From [Eubacterium] cellulosolvens LD2006 (GTDB lineage Bacteria; Bacillota; Clostridia; Lachnospirales; Lachnospiraceae), in assembly GCF_000621585.1 (NCBI RefSeq), contig NZ_KK211309.1:62001-126000 (forward strand): a stretch of 64,000 bases of DNA, read 5' to 3'. Shown here in pieces: positions 25,132-33,341 of this stretch; positions within the stretch are counted from its first letter, which is position 1, and every line of letters begins with the position of its first letter. The position numbers and the translations under genes are program-made. The notes under the pieces were generated by a model. That model did not search any database. It saw nothing but the letters and a program-made list of their open reading frames with translations, and was not told the origin of the DNA.

Positions 25132-26031
25132 ATGAAGGGCATAATTCTTGCCGGAGGATCCGGCACAAGGCTTTATCCGCTTACGAAAGTTACGTCGAAG
25201 CAGTTACTGCCGATCTATGACAAACCGATGATTTACTATCCGCTTTCCGTTCTCATGAACGCGGGAATACGGGATATTCTGATTATCTCCACACCTGCCG
25301 ACACGCCGAGATTTGAGGAACTGCTTGGAGACGGACATCAGTTTGGAATCCATCTTCAGTACAAGGTGCAGCCGTCTCCGGATGGTCTGGCACAGGCCTT
25401 CATTATCGGTGAGGAATTCATCGGCTCCGATCCGGTGGCAATGATTCTCGGAGACAATATTTTTGCGGGACACGGTCTGAAGAAGAGACTGAAAGCTGCC
25501 GTTGAGAACGCGGAGACGGGAAAGGGTGCCACGGTATTCGGATACTACGTGGATGATCCGGAGAGATTCGGTATCGTTGAATTTGACAAGGATGGAAAAG
25601 CAGTCTCCATCGAGGAGAAGCCGGAACATCCGAAGAGCAATTACTGCGTGACTGGTCTTTACTTCTACGACAACCGCGTCGTAAACTACGCGAAGAACCT
25701 GAAACCGTCGGCCAGAGGCGAGCTTGAGATCACGGATCTGAACCGGATTTATCTCGAGGACAACAGCCTGAATGTAGAACTTCTCGGACAGGGATTCACC
25801 TGGCTTGACACAGGAACACACGAGAGTCTGGTGGACGCGACCAACTTTGTGAAGATCGAGGAGCAGCATCAGCACCGCAAGATCGCATGCCTCGAGGAGA
25901 TCGCCTATCTGAACGGATGGATCTCAAAAGAGGACATCATGAAGCTTTATGAAGAAGTGAAGAAGAATCAGTACGGTCAGTATCTGATGGATGTTATCCA
26001 GGGAAAATACGTGGATGTGCTTCACGGCTGA
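25132..26031 (+). CDS. rmlA: Glucose-1-phosphate thymidylyltransferase
   Basis: First enzyme of dTDP-sugar synthesis: dTTP plus glucose-1-phosphate gives dTDP-glucose. The nucleotide-binding motif [11 protein letters not shown] is at residues 8-18, followed by [26 protein letters not shown] carries the metal-binding Asp. [12 protein letters not shown] and [10 protein letters not shown] are typical of RmlA. The length of 299 is normal. It opens the rmlA-B-D run; rmlC is 6.6 kb downstream. Confidence 0.97.
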   Translation: MKGIILAGGSGTRLYPLTKVTSKQLLPIYDKPMIYYPLSVLMNAGIRDILIISTPADTPRFEELLGDGHQFGIHLQYKVQPSPDGLAQAFIIGEEFIGSDPVAMILGDNIFAGHGLKKRLKAAVENAETGKGATVFGYYVDDPERFGIVEFDKDGKAVSIEEKPEHPKSNYCVTGLYFYDNRVVNYAKNLKPSARGELEITDLNRIYLEDNSLNVELLGQGFTWLDTGTHESLVDATNFVKIEEQHQHRKIACLEEIAYLNGWISKEDIMKLYEEVKKNQYGQYLMDVIQGKYVDVLHG

Positions 26032-26170
26032 CCGGAGTGTAAATGCCGCGGGCGGCATACGGTCGAACTGAATCATCTGCTTTTGGTCCCGGGCAGCGGG
26101 GAAAGTCCGCGGCGGGACGGGAAGCACAGCGCATGACAGCATTTCAACAGAAAAAAAAGGAGAATCGCAA

Positions 26171-27202
26171 ATGAATATTATCGTAACAGGCGGAGCAGGA
26201 TTTATCGGAAGCAATTTCGTTTTCTATGAGTTAAAGGCACATCCGGAAGACAGAATCATCTGTGTGGACAGCCTCACATACGCAGGAAACCTCTCCACGC
26301 TGGATCCGGTTATGAATCATCCGAATTTCAGATTTGTAAAGCTTGATATCTGCGACCGCGAAGGTGTATACAAGCTGTTCGAGGAGGAGAAGCCGGACAT
26401 CGTGGCAAACTTTGCGGCCGAGTCTCACGTAGACCGCTCCATCGAGAATCCGACGGTTTTCCTGAATACAAATATTATCGGAACTTCTGTTTTGATGGAT
26501 GCCTGCAGAAAGTATGGTATCAAGAGATACCATCAGGTATCTACGGATGAGGTTTACGGAGATCTTCCGCTTGACCGCCCGGACCTGTTCTTCCATGAGG
26601 ATACACCGATCCACACATCCAGCCCGTACAGCACATCCAAGGCTTCCGCGGATCTTCTGGTGAACGCGTACCACAGAACTTACGGCCTTCCGGTTTCGAT
26701 CAGCCGCTGTTCCAATAACTACGGACCTTACCAGTTCCCGGAGAAACTGATCCCGCTTATGATCGCGAACGCGCTTGCAGACAAGCCGCTTCCGGTTTAC
26801 GGCGAGGGACTGAATGTCCGCGACTGGCTGTACGTAGAGGATCACTGCAAGGCCATTGACCTGATCATGCGTCAGGGAACTGTCGGCGAGGTTTATAACA
26901 TCGGCGGACACAACGAGATGAAGAACATCGATATCGTCAAACTGATCTGTGACTACCTTGACAAGCCGTACAGCCTGATCGAGCATGTGACAGACCGGAA
27001 AGGCCATGACAGAAGATACGCGATCGATCCGACAAAGATCCACGGAGAGCTCGGCTGGCTGCCGGAGACCATGTTCAAAGACGGAATCAAGATGACGATT
27101 CAGTGGTATCTTGACAATAAGAGCTGGTGGGAGAACATCATCAGCGGTGAATATCAGAACTATTACAAAGAGATGTACGGAAAGAAAAAAGTTCTCGACT
27201 GA
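26171..27202 (+). CDS. rmlB: dTDP-glucose 4,6-dehydratase
   Basis: An NAD-dependent short-chain dehydrogenase-type enzyme that turns dTDP-glucose into dTDP-4-keto-6-deoxyglucose. GGAGFIGSNF is the NAD site, STDEVYGDLP the active-site Thr/Asp/Glu region, and YSTSKASADLL the YxxxK catalytic pair. The 343-residue length is usual. An AAAGGAG ribosome site precedes it. Its product is the branch point used by RmlC/RmlD here and, potentially, by the WecE-like aminotransferase at 46290. Confidence 0.97.
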   Translation: MNIIVTGGAGFIGSNFVFYELKAHPEDRIICVDSLTYAGNLSTLDPVMNHPNFRFVKLDICDREGVYKLFEEEKPDIVANFAAESHVDRSIENPTVFLNTNIIGTSVLMDACRKYGIKRYHQVSTDEVYGDLPLDRPDLFFHEDTPIHTSSPYSTSKASADLLVNAYHRTYGLPVSISRCSNNYGPYQFPEKLIPLMIANALADKPLPVYGEGLNVRDWLYVEDHCKAIDLIMRQGTVGEVYNIGGHNEMKNIDIVKLICDYLDKPYSLIEHVTDRKGHDRRYAIDPTKIHGELGWLPETMFKDGIKMTIQWYLDNKSWWENIISGEYQNYYKEMYGKKKVLD

Positions 27203-27223
27203 TCCGGAGCGGGAGGAGACAGA

Positions 27224-28141
27224 ATGAAAGTATTTGTAACAGGTGTAGCGGGACAGCTTGGACACGATGTGATGAATGAATTGTCGGCCCGCGGATACGA
27301 GGGGGTCGGCACAGATCTGGCGCCGGAGTATTCCGGAATACAGGACGGTTCCGCCGTTACAAAAATGCCCTACGTATCTCTGGACATTACGGATCCGGAA
27401 GCGGTAGCGAAGGTTATTTCCGAGGTGAGGCCGGACGCGATCGTGCACTGTGCCGCCTGGACGGCGGTGGATCTTGCGGAAGATGAGGACAAGCAGGACA
27501 AAGTAAAGGCCATCAATGTCTCCGGCACGCAGCATATTGCAGACGCGGCGAAAGCTGTCGACGCGAAGATGGTGTACATCAGTACGGACTATGTGTTCGA
27601 CGGCCAGGGATCGGAGCCATGGGATCCGGATTGCAGAGACTATGCTCCGCTGAATGTCTACGGACAGTCGAAGCTCGGCGGCGAGAAGGCGGTATCCGAA
27701 ACACTGGATAAGTTCTTTATCGTCCGCATTGCCTGGGTTTTCGGCCTGAACGGAAAGAATTTCATCCGTACCATGCTCAATGTGGGGAAGAACCATCCGG
27801 AGGTTCGCGTCGTAAACGATCAGATCGGAACACCTACCTACACGCTGGATCTGGCCCGTCTTCTTGTGGATATGCTGGAGACAGAGAAGTACGGATATTA
27901 CCATGCGACAAACGAGGGCGGATACATTTCCTGGTATGATTTTACCGTGGAGATATACAGACAGGCCGGCATGGACACGAAAGTCACCCCGGTGACGACT
28001 GCGGAGTACGGCTTATCCAAAGCTGCCAGACCGTTCAACAGCCGTCTGGACAAATCAAAGCTTGCTGCCAGTGGCTTCAAGCCGCTACCGGACTGGAAGG
28101 ATGCGCTCAGCCGCTTTCTGAAAGAAATCGGAGAGATCTGA
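27224..28141 (+). CDS. rmlD: dTDP-4-dehydrorhamnose reductase
   Basis: The last step to dTDP-L-rhamnose. GVAGQLGHDV is the dinucleotide-binding loop, STDYVFDG and YGQSKLGGEKAV hold the catalytic Thr and YxxxK, and RIAWVFG and NDQIGTPTYT are family motifs. The length is 305 residues. It begins 21 bases after rmlB with a GGGAGGAG ribosome site. A clear terminator follows, so rmlA-B-D form a unit. Confidence 0.96.
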   Translation: MKVFVTGVAGQLGHDVMNELSARGYEGVGTDLAPEYSGIQDGSAVTKMPYVSLDITDPEAVAKVISEVRPDAIVHCAAWTAVDLAEDEDKQDKVKAINVSGTQHIADAAKAVDAKMVYISTDYVFDGQGSEPWDPDCRDYAPLNVYGQSKLGGEKAVSETLDKFFIVRIAWVFGLNGKNFIRTMLNVGKNHPEVRVVNDQIGTPTYTLDLARLLVDMLETEKYGYYHATNEGGYISWYDFTVEIYRQAGMDTKVTPVTTAEYGLSKAARPFNSRLDKSKLAASGFKPLPDWKDALSRFLKEIGEI

Positions 28142-28187
28142 AACCGGTCACGGGATCCGGGAAAGGATCAATACGTATTGCATACAT

Positions 28188-28216
28188 AAGACGGCGGTGG
28201 AACACTGCCGTCTTTT
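28188..28216 (+). terminator. Rho-independent terminator of rmlABD
   Basis: AAGACGGCGGT pairs with ACTGCCGTCTT (one G-T pair) around a five-base loop, followed by T residues. Confidence 0.88.
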
Positions 28217-28219
28217 CAT

Positions 28220-28342
28220 GGTATAGGAAATTGCTCCGCAATCCCTATACCATAACGCTCCGCAGGATGCGCACTCGCGCGATATGTAGATGCGTTGCAT
28301 CCGCGCTCGGCGCGAGAATGTCGCTAGCGACATTCTTTTTTA
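28220..28342. repeat. Dispersed palindromic element, complete copy A
   Basis: A 123-base unit that starts with a hairpin (GGTATAGG...CCTATACC around GCTCCGC) and contains GATGCGTTGCATC. It ends with a perfect 22-base palindrome, AGAATGTCGC plus TAGCGACATTCT, and a T-tract. It is identical to 56308-56430 except for one base (T against G after CCTATACCA). It lies between the rmlD terminator and the next glycosyltransferase gene. Confidence 0.92.
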
Positions 28343-28377
28343 TAATAGGAAATAGAAATCGCAGGAGACAAGAGCAG

Positions 28378-29301
28378 ATGGTTGATATACTGCTGGCAAC
28401 ATATAATGGAGAGAAATTTCTTCGTGAGCAGCTGGATTCGCTGCTTGCACAGACATATCAGGATTTCCGGATCGTGATTCGCGACGACGGATCAGCCGAC
28501 GGGACGGAAAAGATTCTCAGAGATTATCGGATTCATAACGGTGAGAAGATTGTTCTGATCAGAGACGAGAAAAAATGCGGCAGTCCGGCAAGGAATTTCA
28601 TGGAACTGATGAAGCATACCCGGGCGGATTATATTATGTTCTGTGATCAGGATGACGTCTGGCTTCCGGACAAGGTTCAGAAAATGCTCGTCCGTATGCA
28701 GGCGGAAGAAAAGAGTTCGGCGGACGGCGCGGAGCCGATCCTGCTGTTTTCGGATTATTATGTCACAGACGCGGAACTGAAGCCGATGCATGTGCCGGAG
28801 GACAGTCTGCAGATCGCGAAGCATTATCACAGCTTCAACAGACTGCTGGTGCAGAATTACATCACCGGCTGTACCTGTATGATCAACAAGACTGCCTGTC
28901 TGCTTGCCGGTGAGTATGACGATCGGGTTCTGATGCATGATTGGTGGGTGGCGCTCTATGTAAGCGCCATGGGACACATTGTACATATGCCGGAGAAGCT
29001 GATGTATTACAGGCAGCACGGTGGAAATGACGTCGGCGCGAAGAATGTGAAGAGTTTTCGCTACCGGCTGGAAAAAATGATGGATCCGGACACCCGTCAC
29101 TCCAAGGATACGTATTTTGCACAGGCGGAACTTCTGAACGAGCGGTTTCGGTCGATGATGAATGAGCACAGTCGTCTGGTTCTGGACGGATTTTTGAAAA
29201 TCCGGGAACTTCCGAAGCCGGCCAGGGTGAAAGCGCTGGTTGACGGAGGATATCTGAAGAGCGATCTTGTGAGAAATCTCGGCTTTATGCTTTATATTTG
29301 A
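28378..29301 (+). CDS. Glycosyltransferase family 2
   Basis: A 307-residue cytosolic GT-A enzyme. MVDILLATYNGEKFLREQLD is the typical GT2 opening; IVIRDDGSADGTEKIL and MFCDQDDVWLP give the nucleotide-sugar and DxD-type metal sites. This QDDVW pattern is common in rhamnosyl- or galactosyltransferases of rhamnan clusters. I chose the ATG at 28378 because it has an AGGAGA site 11 bases upstream and begins right at the GT2 fold. The open frame extends to 28231, but that part is copy A of the repeat. Next gene is 25 bases away. Confidence 0.9.
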   Translation: MVDILLATYNGEKFLREQLDSLLAQTYQDFRIVIRDDGSADGTEKILRDYRIHNGEKIVLIRDEKKCGSPARNFMELMKHTRADYIMFCDQDDVWLPDKVQKMLVRMQAEEKSSADGAEPILLFSDYYVTDAELKPMHVPEDSLQIAKHYHSFNRLLVQNYITGCTCMINKTACLLAGEYDDRVLMHDWWVALYVSAMGHIVHMPEKLMYYRQHGGNDVGAKNVKSFRYRLEKMMDPDTRHSKDTYFAQAELLNERFRSMMNEHSRLVLDGFLKIRELPKPARVKALVDGGYLKSDLVRNLGFMLYI

Positions 29302-29326
29302 GGGATCACATCTGGAGGAGAGAGGC

Positions 29327-30304
29327 ATGGCGAATACATCGATCTCAGTCGCGATGGCAGTGTTTAACGGTGAACGCTATCTGAAAGAGCAGCTGGATTC
29401 GATCCGGCACCAGTCCCGGAAACCCTCGGAAGTTGTCGTGGTGGATGACGCCTCGAAGGACGGGACGACGGAACTTCTGGAAGACTATGGAAAGTGCTAT
29501 CCGGAGTTTCCTTTGAAGGTATATGTTAACCGGGAGAATCTCGGATACCGGCTGAACTTCCTGAGTGCGCTGAAGAATTGTACGGGAGAGATCCAGTTTC
29601 TCTGTGATCAGGATGACATCTGGGAAAACAATAAGATCGAGGCGATGACGAATGTCCTGCAGAAACATCCGGAAATTTCCGTTCTCGCCTCGTCCTTTTC
29701 GCTGATCGACGAGGAAGGGGAGAAGCTGGAACTACCGGTCCGGAAGGGCTGGAGCAATCACAATTTCTACCACAGAGAGGTAGAGCACAATGACCTGCAT
29801 CAGGTGCAGGCGGAGGAACTGATCTGGCACAATTTCTGCCAGGGGTGCAGCGAGTGTTTCCGCAGTGAGATCCGGGAGGCGTTTATCCAGACGTTTACAG
29901 GGGAGATCCCCCACGACTGGTTTCTGAATCTGCTCGGAGCGTCGGAGGGCGGCGTCTGGTTTCTGAACAGGGAGCTGTTCCGGTACCGGCTGCACGCGGA
30001 CAACAGTCTCGGAATGAAGGTGAAGGCGGATACGGCTCAGAAAATGCGGGGCGCATACCGGACGCTGGAGGCCAGGCAGTCACTGAACGTGATCGCCGAG
30101 TACAGAAGGCTCGCGCCGGAAAAAGCGGAGGCATCCGATGCGCTGCGGGAGGCGGAGTGCTTTTTGAAAGCCAATATTACAAATATTGAGGAGGGGAAAA
30201 CGTTTTCCCTGATCCGCCAGGCCGGACGAAAAGAATACAGGCAACTGAAATCATGGAAAGCGATTCTTGCTGATATCTGTTTTTCTTTGAGGAATAGAAA
30301 ATGA
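29327..30304 (+). CDS. Glycosyltransferase family 2
   Basis: A 325-residue GT-A enzyme paralogous to the preceding one. ISVAMAVFNGERYLKEQLDS opens the fold, VVVDDASKDGTTELL and FLCDQDDIWENNK are the donor and metal motifs, and the C-terminal part is helical and Arg-rich. A TGGAGGAGAG ribosome site precedes it. Its stop overlaps the start of the phosphatase gene (ATGA). Probably adds a sugar to the rhamnose-containing polymer; linkage is unknown. Confidence 0.9.
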   Translation: MANTSISVAMAVFNGERYLKEQLDSIRHQSRKPSEVVVVDDASKDGTTELLEDYGKCYPEFPLKVYVNRENLGYRLNFLSALKNCTGEIQFLCDQDDIWENNKIEAMTNVLQKHPEISVLASSFSLIDEEGEKLELPVRKGWSNHNFYHREVEHNDLHQVQAEELIWHNFCQGCSECFRSEIREAFIQTFTGEIPHDWFLNLLGASEGGVWFLNRELFRYRLHADNSLGMKVKADTAQKMRGAYRTLEARQSLNVIAEYRRLAPEKAEASDALREAECFLKANITNIEEGKTFSLIRQAGRKEYRQLKSWKAILADICFSLRNRK

Positions 30305-31179
30305 GAAAAAAAAGTTGGAGAAGGAAGGCACTTCTGCTGGCAGGGGTGCTGATGGGAACCGCAGTACTGTCCGCCTGTCAGAGTGTTGAGGGCGGATCGG
30401 CGGTGAGAGAGGAGCAGACAGTTGGTGACGCGGGCTTCCGGCAGGATCCGCCGCAACACTGGTCGAAACAGGAACTGCGTGATACTGTTCTGATCTGTCT
30501 TGTGAGACATGGACAGACGGTGGCGAACGCGGAGGAAATTCTGGCTGACGGAAGTATGGACTCCCCGCTCACGGATCAGGGAAAGGCGGAAGCTCTCCGA
30601 ATGGGAAAAGCGCTGGCTGAGGATGATTTCCGATTCGACTTCTGCTACGCGAGCGGTCTCGGCAGAGCGATGCGGACGGCGGGACTGATTCTGAAAGGCG
30701 ATCAGGACGAGTCCGTACACGCCCAGGCAAAGCACGGCCTCAACGATGTGCTGCTCGGAAAAGCTGCAGGCCGCAGACAGGAGGAAGTTCTGAAAGAATT
30801 CGGAGAGAACGCCATTGCCGAATATACGTATTCGGTTCCGGGGGACGGGTTTGAATCGCCGCTGGGAGCGGAAGACAAACTTCACTTTGTCCGGAGATTT
30901 GACCGTGCGATGACGGAGGTGGCAGAAGAATCTCTCGAAAAAATGAGAATACAGGGGATTGCTTCAAATCGCGGTCCGCAGGTGCTGGTGGCCGCGCATT
31001 CGTCGGCTGCGTTCTGGCTGTCGTGGAAATTTCCGTCCTCGGGGGTGACGAATCTGGACAATGTCAGCGCAACCGTACTTCTGTACCGGAACGGCCAGTG
31101 GTATCTCAGATATGTCAACGAGCTGGATTACGACAATCTGGCATCAAAACTTACGGAGTTGTGGAAGAGTAATATATGA
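30301..31179 (+). CDS. Histidine-phosphatase-family lipoprotein
   Basis: A 292-residue predicted lipoprotein: a basic N-terminus, a hydrophobic stretch, and the lipobox VLSAC near residue 26. The phosphoglycerate-mutase-like domain has LVRHGQTVANAEEIL with the phosphoacceptor His, SPLTDQGKAEALRMG, and the second catalytic His in VLVAAHSSAAF. It would therefore act outside the membrane, which is unusual for this mostly cytosolic family. The substrate is unknown; a phosphorylated glycan or lipid intermediate is conceivable given its place between glycosyltransferase and wall-enzyme genes. Four-base overlaps join it to both neighbours. Confidence 0.85.
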   Translation: MRKKSWRRKALLLAGVLMGTAVLSACQSVEGGSAVREEQTVGDAGFRQDPPQHWSKQELRDTVLICLVRHGQTVANAEEILADGSMDSPLTDQGKAEALRMGKALAEDDFRFDFCYASGLGRAMRTAGLILKGDQDESVHAQAKHGLNDVLLGKAAGRRQEEVLKEFGENAIAEYTYSVPGDGFESPLGAEDKLHFVRRFDRAMTEVAEESLEKMRIQGIASNRGPQVLVAAHSSAAFWLSWKFPSSGVTNLDNVSATVLLYRNGQWYLRYVNELDYDNLASKLTELWKSNI

Positions 31180-32621
31180 AGAGAAGGGTTATCTTTTTTG
31201 CAGGGGTGTTGCTTGCGGGGCTGCTTGCCGGCGCGGGCATGACGCGCTTTGTCACCGGTTTCGGTGAGGCGAACGGCGCAAAAAAAGCCGGAAGAGACGG
31301 GCTTACCTCGTCGGTGTCGGAGGAACTGCTTTCCGGGTCTTCGGAAGATTTCGGGGATGAGATGGTTGTTCCGGCGCCTGAGAGTATACAGGTGTTCCGG
31401 TTGGGCTTTCCGGCGAACGGCGCGCATTTTTTTACCGCGGATCGGCGGGAAAAAGAACAGCTGGAAGAACAGGGATGGTCATATGAGGGAATCGCCTTTG
31501 AGGCACCCACGGAATCTGCTGTTCCTGTACAGAGGATGACGAACCCGGCAGACGGCAGTGTCCGTTACCTGGCGGATCTGAATCTGGTGAATGAGTTGAC
31601 GACCGGCGGGTGGCAGAGCGAGGGCGTGGCCTGGTATTCCGACGAGGAGATGCGGGTGCCTGTCTATGCTGTCAGCCTTGGGGAGTCGTTTCACTACACG
31701 ACGAGTCAGGAGGAGGCGCAGGTGCTGGTTGCGCAGGGCTGGACGGATGGAGGAATCGCCTGGTACGCGAAGGACGCGGGCGGCGGTGTCTCCGATACGA
31801 ATACGGACATGGATACGCGGACGACGCTCATGGGCGTGGATTTTTCGGACGTGTATAATTATTCCTACGTCAACCGGACCTATGCGGCAGCGGGCCCGTA
31901 CAGCGGAGACGAATTCCGGACGCTGATCTACTATATATCCGTGGAACTTCCGCAGGGGCACGCCGGGAAAGAAGGCGTGACAGACGAACAGATTGCCGCC
32001 GCTCAGGCGAAGCTTCCTGCAGAGGGACTGATGAGACTTGGCCCTGCGGGGATGAATGAGGTTGACGGCGTCTGGTATCTCTTCGACGAGAGGGGGATCT
32101 GGACCAATCACCTGGCAGGGCAGACGTTGGATGACTCCATGAATGACCGGCAGCAGGCTCTGGTTCAGACCTGTATCGAGACGCCGTCTCCGGGTCCCGG
32201 AATGTGCGCGATGTATGTCTCCCAGGTGTGGGCGGCGCTCGGATATGAGTATCCGTATGGAGACGCGGTGGATATGTACAACAACTGGTGCAACGCGGGG
32301 GATTATGCCTCGCTGAAAGTAGGAATGATCGTCGCGGTCGCCACGCATCCGCACTCAGAAGCCGGCCGCCAGTACGGACACATTGGATTCTATGTCGGAA
32401 ACAAACACGTGATGGATAACGTCGGCGTGATCCGGACAGTGGACTTAAGTTCCTGGCTGGAATACTACGGCCCGACGTCCGCGCCGAAATGGGGCTGGAC
32501 GTCCAACATCTCTCTTACGGACGATGCTGCTCCTTCGGATCAGGAGAGCGGCGGTGATGCTGAGATTCCGGAGCAGGTATCTTCCGGCGGGGCGGACGTG
32601 CCGGATCAGACACTTGAATAA
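31176..32621 (+). CDS. Secreted DUF5648-repeat protein with a CHAP/NlpC-like domain
   Basis: A 481-residue exported protein with a signal anchor at 1-25. Residues 72-205 contain three diverged DUF5648 repeats: FPANGAHFFTADRREKEQL, a weak middle copy with RYLADLNLVNEL, and SFHYTTSQEEAQVLVAQGW. A middle segment begins GVDFSDVYNYSYVN, recalling a motif of the L,D-transpeptidase protein at 44250. The C-terminal part has a Cys at about 347 (GMCAMYVSQVWAALG) and a His at about 402 (YGHIGFYVGNKHVMDN), the layout of CHAP or NlpC/P60 cysteine peptidoglycan hydrolases. I infer a secreted amidase or endopeptidase. A low-complexity Ser/Gly/Asp/Glu tail ends the protein. It is translationally coupled to the phosphatase gene. 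Confidence 0.8.
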   Translation: MKRRVIFFAGVLLAGLLAGAGMTRFVTGFGEANGAKKAGRDGLTSSVSEELLSGSSEDFGDEMVVPAPESIQVFRLGFPANGAHFFTADRREKEQLEEQGWSYEGIAFEAPTESAVPVQRMTNPADGSVRYLADLNLVNELTTGGWQSEGVAWYSDEEMRVPVYAVSLGESFHYTTSQEEAQVLVAQGWTDGGIAWYAKDAGGGVSDTNTDMDTRTTLMGVDFSDVYNYSYVNRTYAAAGPYSGDEFRTLIYYISVELPQGHAGKEGVTDEQIAAAQAKLPAEGLMRLGPAGMNEVDGVWYLFDERGIWTNHLAGQTLDDSMNDRQQALVQTCIETPSPGPGMCAMYVSQVWAALGYEYPYGDAVDMYNNWCNAGDYASLKVGMIVAVATHPHSEAGRQYGHIGFYVGNKHVMDNVGVIRTVDLSSWLEYYGPTSAPKWGWTSNISLTDDAAPSDQESGGDAEIPEQVSSGGADVPDQTLE

Positions 32622-32642
32622 AAAGTATGATTGTTTTATAAT
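32614..32642 (+). promoter_or_regulatory. Promoter of rmlC
   Basis: TTGAAT and TATAAT with 17-base spacing. The -35 box overlaps the last codons and stop of the preceding gene, giving rmlC its own start inside the cluster. Confidence 0.75.
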
Positions 32643-32683
32643 GCATGTTCAGTGGATTACGTCAAAGACAAAGGAGATAAGCA

Positions 32684-33265
32684 ATGGGAAAAATCAATGT
32701 CACAAAAGACTGTAACGGTATTCAGGGACTGTACGTCATTGAGCCGTCTGTATTTGGCGACAATCGTGGATATTTCATGGAGACATATAATTATAATGAT
32801 TTTGCGGCCGCAGGGATCGACTGCAAATTCGTTCAGGATAACCAGAGCGCTTCAAAGAAGGGTGTGCTCCGGGGCCTTCACTTCCAGATCAATCATCCGC
32901 AGGACAAGCTGGTCCGCGTGATCGTCGGTTCAGTCTTCGATGTGGCGGTTGATCTCCGACCGGGAAGCGAGACCTTCGGCAAGTGGTTCGGCGTTGAACT
33001 CACGGCCGAGAATAAGAAACAGTTTTTCATTCCGAAGAATTTCGCACACGGTTTCCTTGTGCTTTCCGATTATGCGGAGTTCTGCTACAAGGTGACGGAT
33101 TTCTATCATCCGAACGATGAGGGCGGAATTATGTGGAATGATCCGCAGGTTGGCGTGGAGTGGCCGATGCCGGAGGGTATGACGGCAGAGGATCTCATTC
33201 TCTCCGATAAGGATAAGGTCAACTGGAGCTATGCGGAGTATCTTGAGAAGAGAACGAATCGATAA
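32684..33265 (+). CDS. rmlC: dTDP-4-dehydrorhamnose 3,5-epimerase
   Basis: A cupin-fold enzyme that epimerises the 4-keto-6-deoxy sugar before RmlD reduction. GVLRGLHFQ carries the catalytic His, VIVGSVFDVAVDLR is a core cupin strand, and FAHGFLVLSDYAEFCYK holds further active-site residues. The length is 193, as expected. AAGGAGATAAGC precedes the ATG. It is detached from rmlABD by four other genes but completes the pathway. Confidence 0.96.
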   Translation: MGKINVTKDCNGIQGLYVIEPSVFGDNRGYFMETYNYNDFAAAGIDCKFVQDNQSASKKGVLRGLHFQINHPQDKLVRVIVGSVFDVAVDLRPGSETFGKWFGVELTAENKKQFFIPKNFAHGFLVLSDYAEFCYKVTDFYHPNDEGGIMWNDPQVGVEWPMPEGMTAEDLILSDKDKVNWSYAEYLEKRTNR

Positions 33266-33279
33266 GATCTGTTGCAGCA

Positions 33280-33310
33280 AAAACGACCGGAGACATCTGC
33301 CGGTCGTTTT
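33280..33310 (+). terminator. Rho-independent terminator after rmlC
   Basis: AAAACGACCGG and CCGGTCGTTTT form an 11-bp stem around a 9-base loop. The right arm itself ends in four T residues. Confidence 0.85.
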
Positions 33311-33341
33311 CGAGTGATGTGACAGACAGGGAGAGCTAGAT

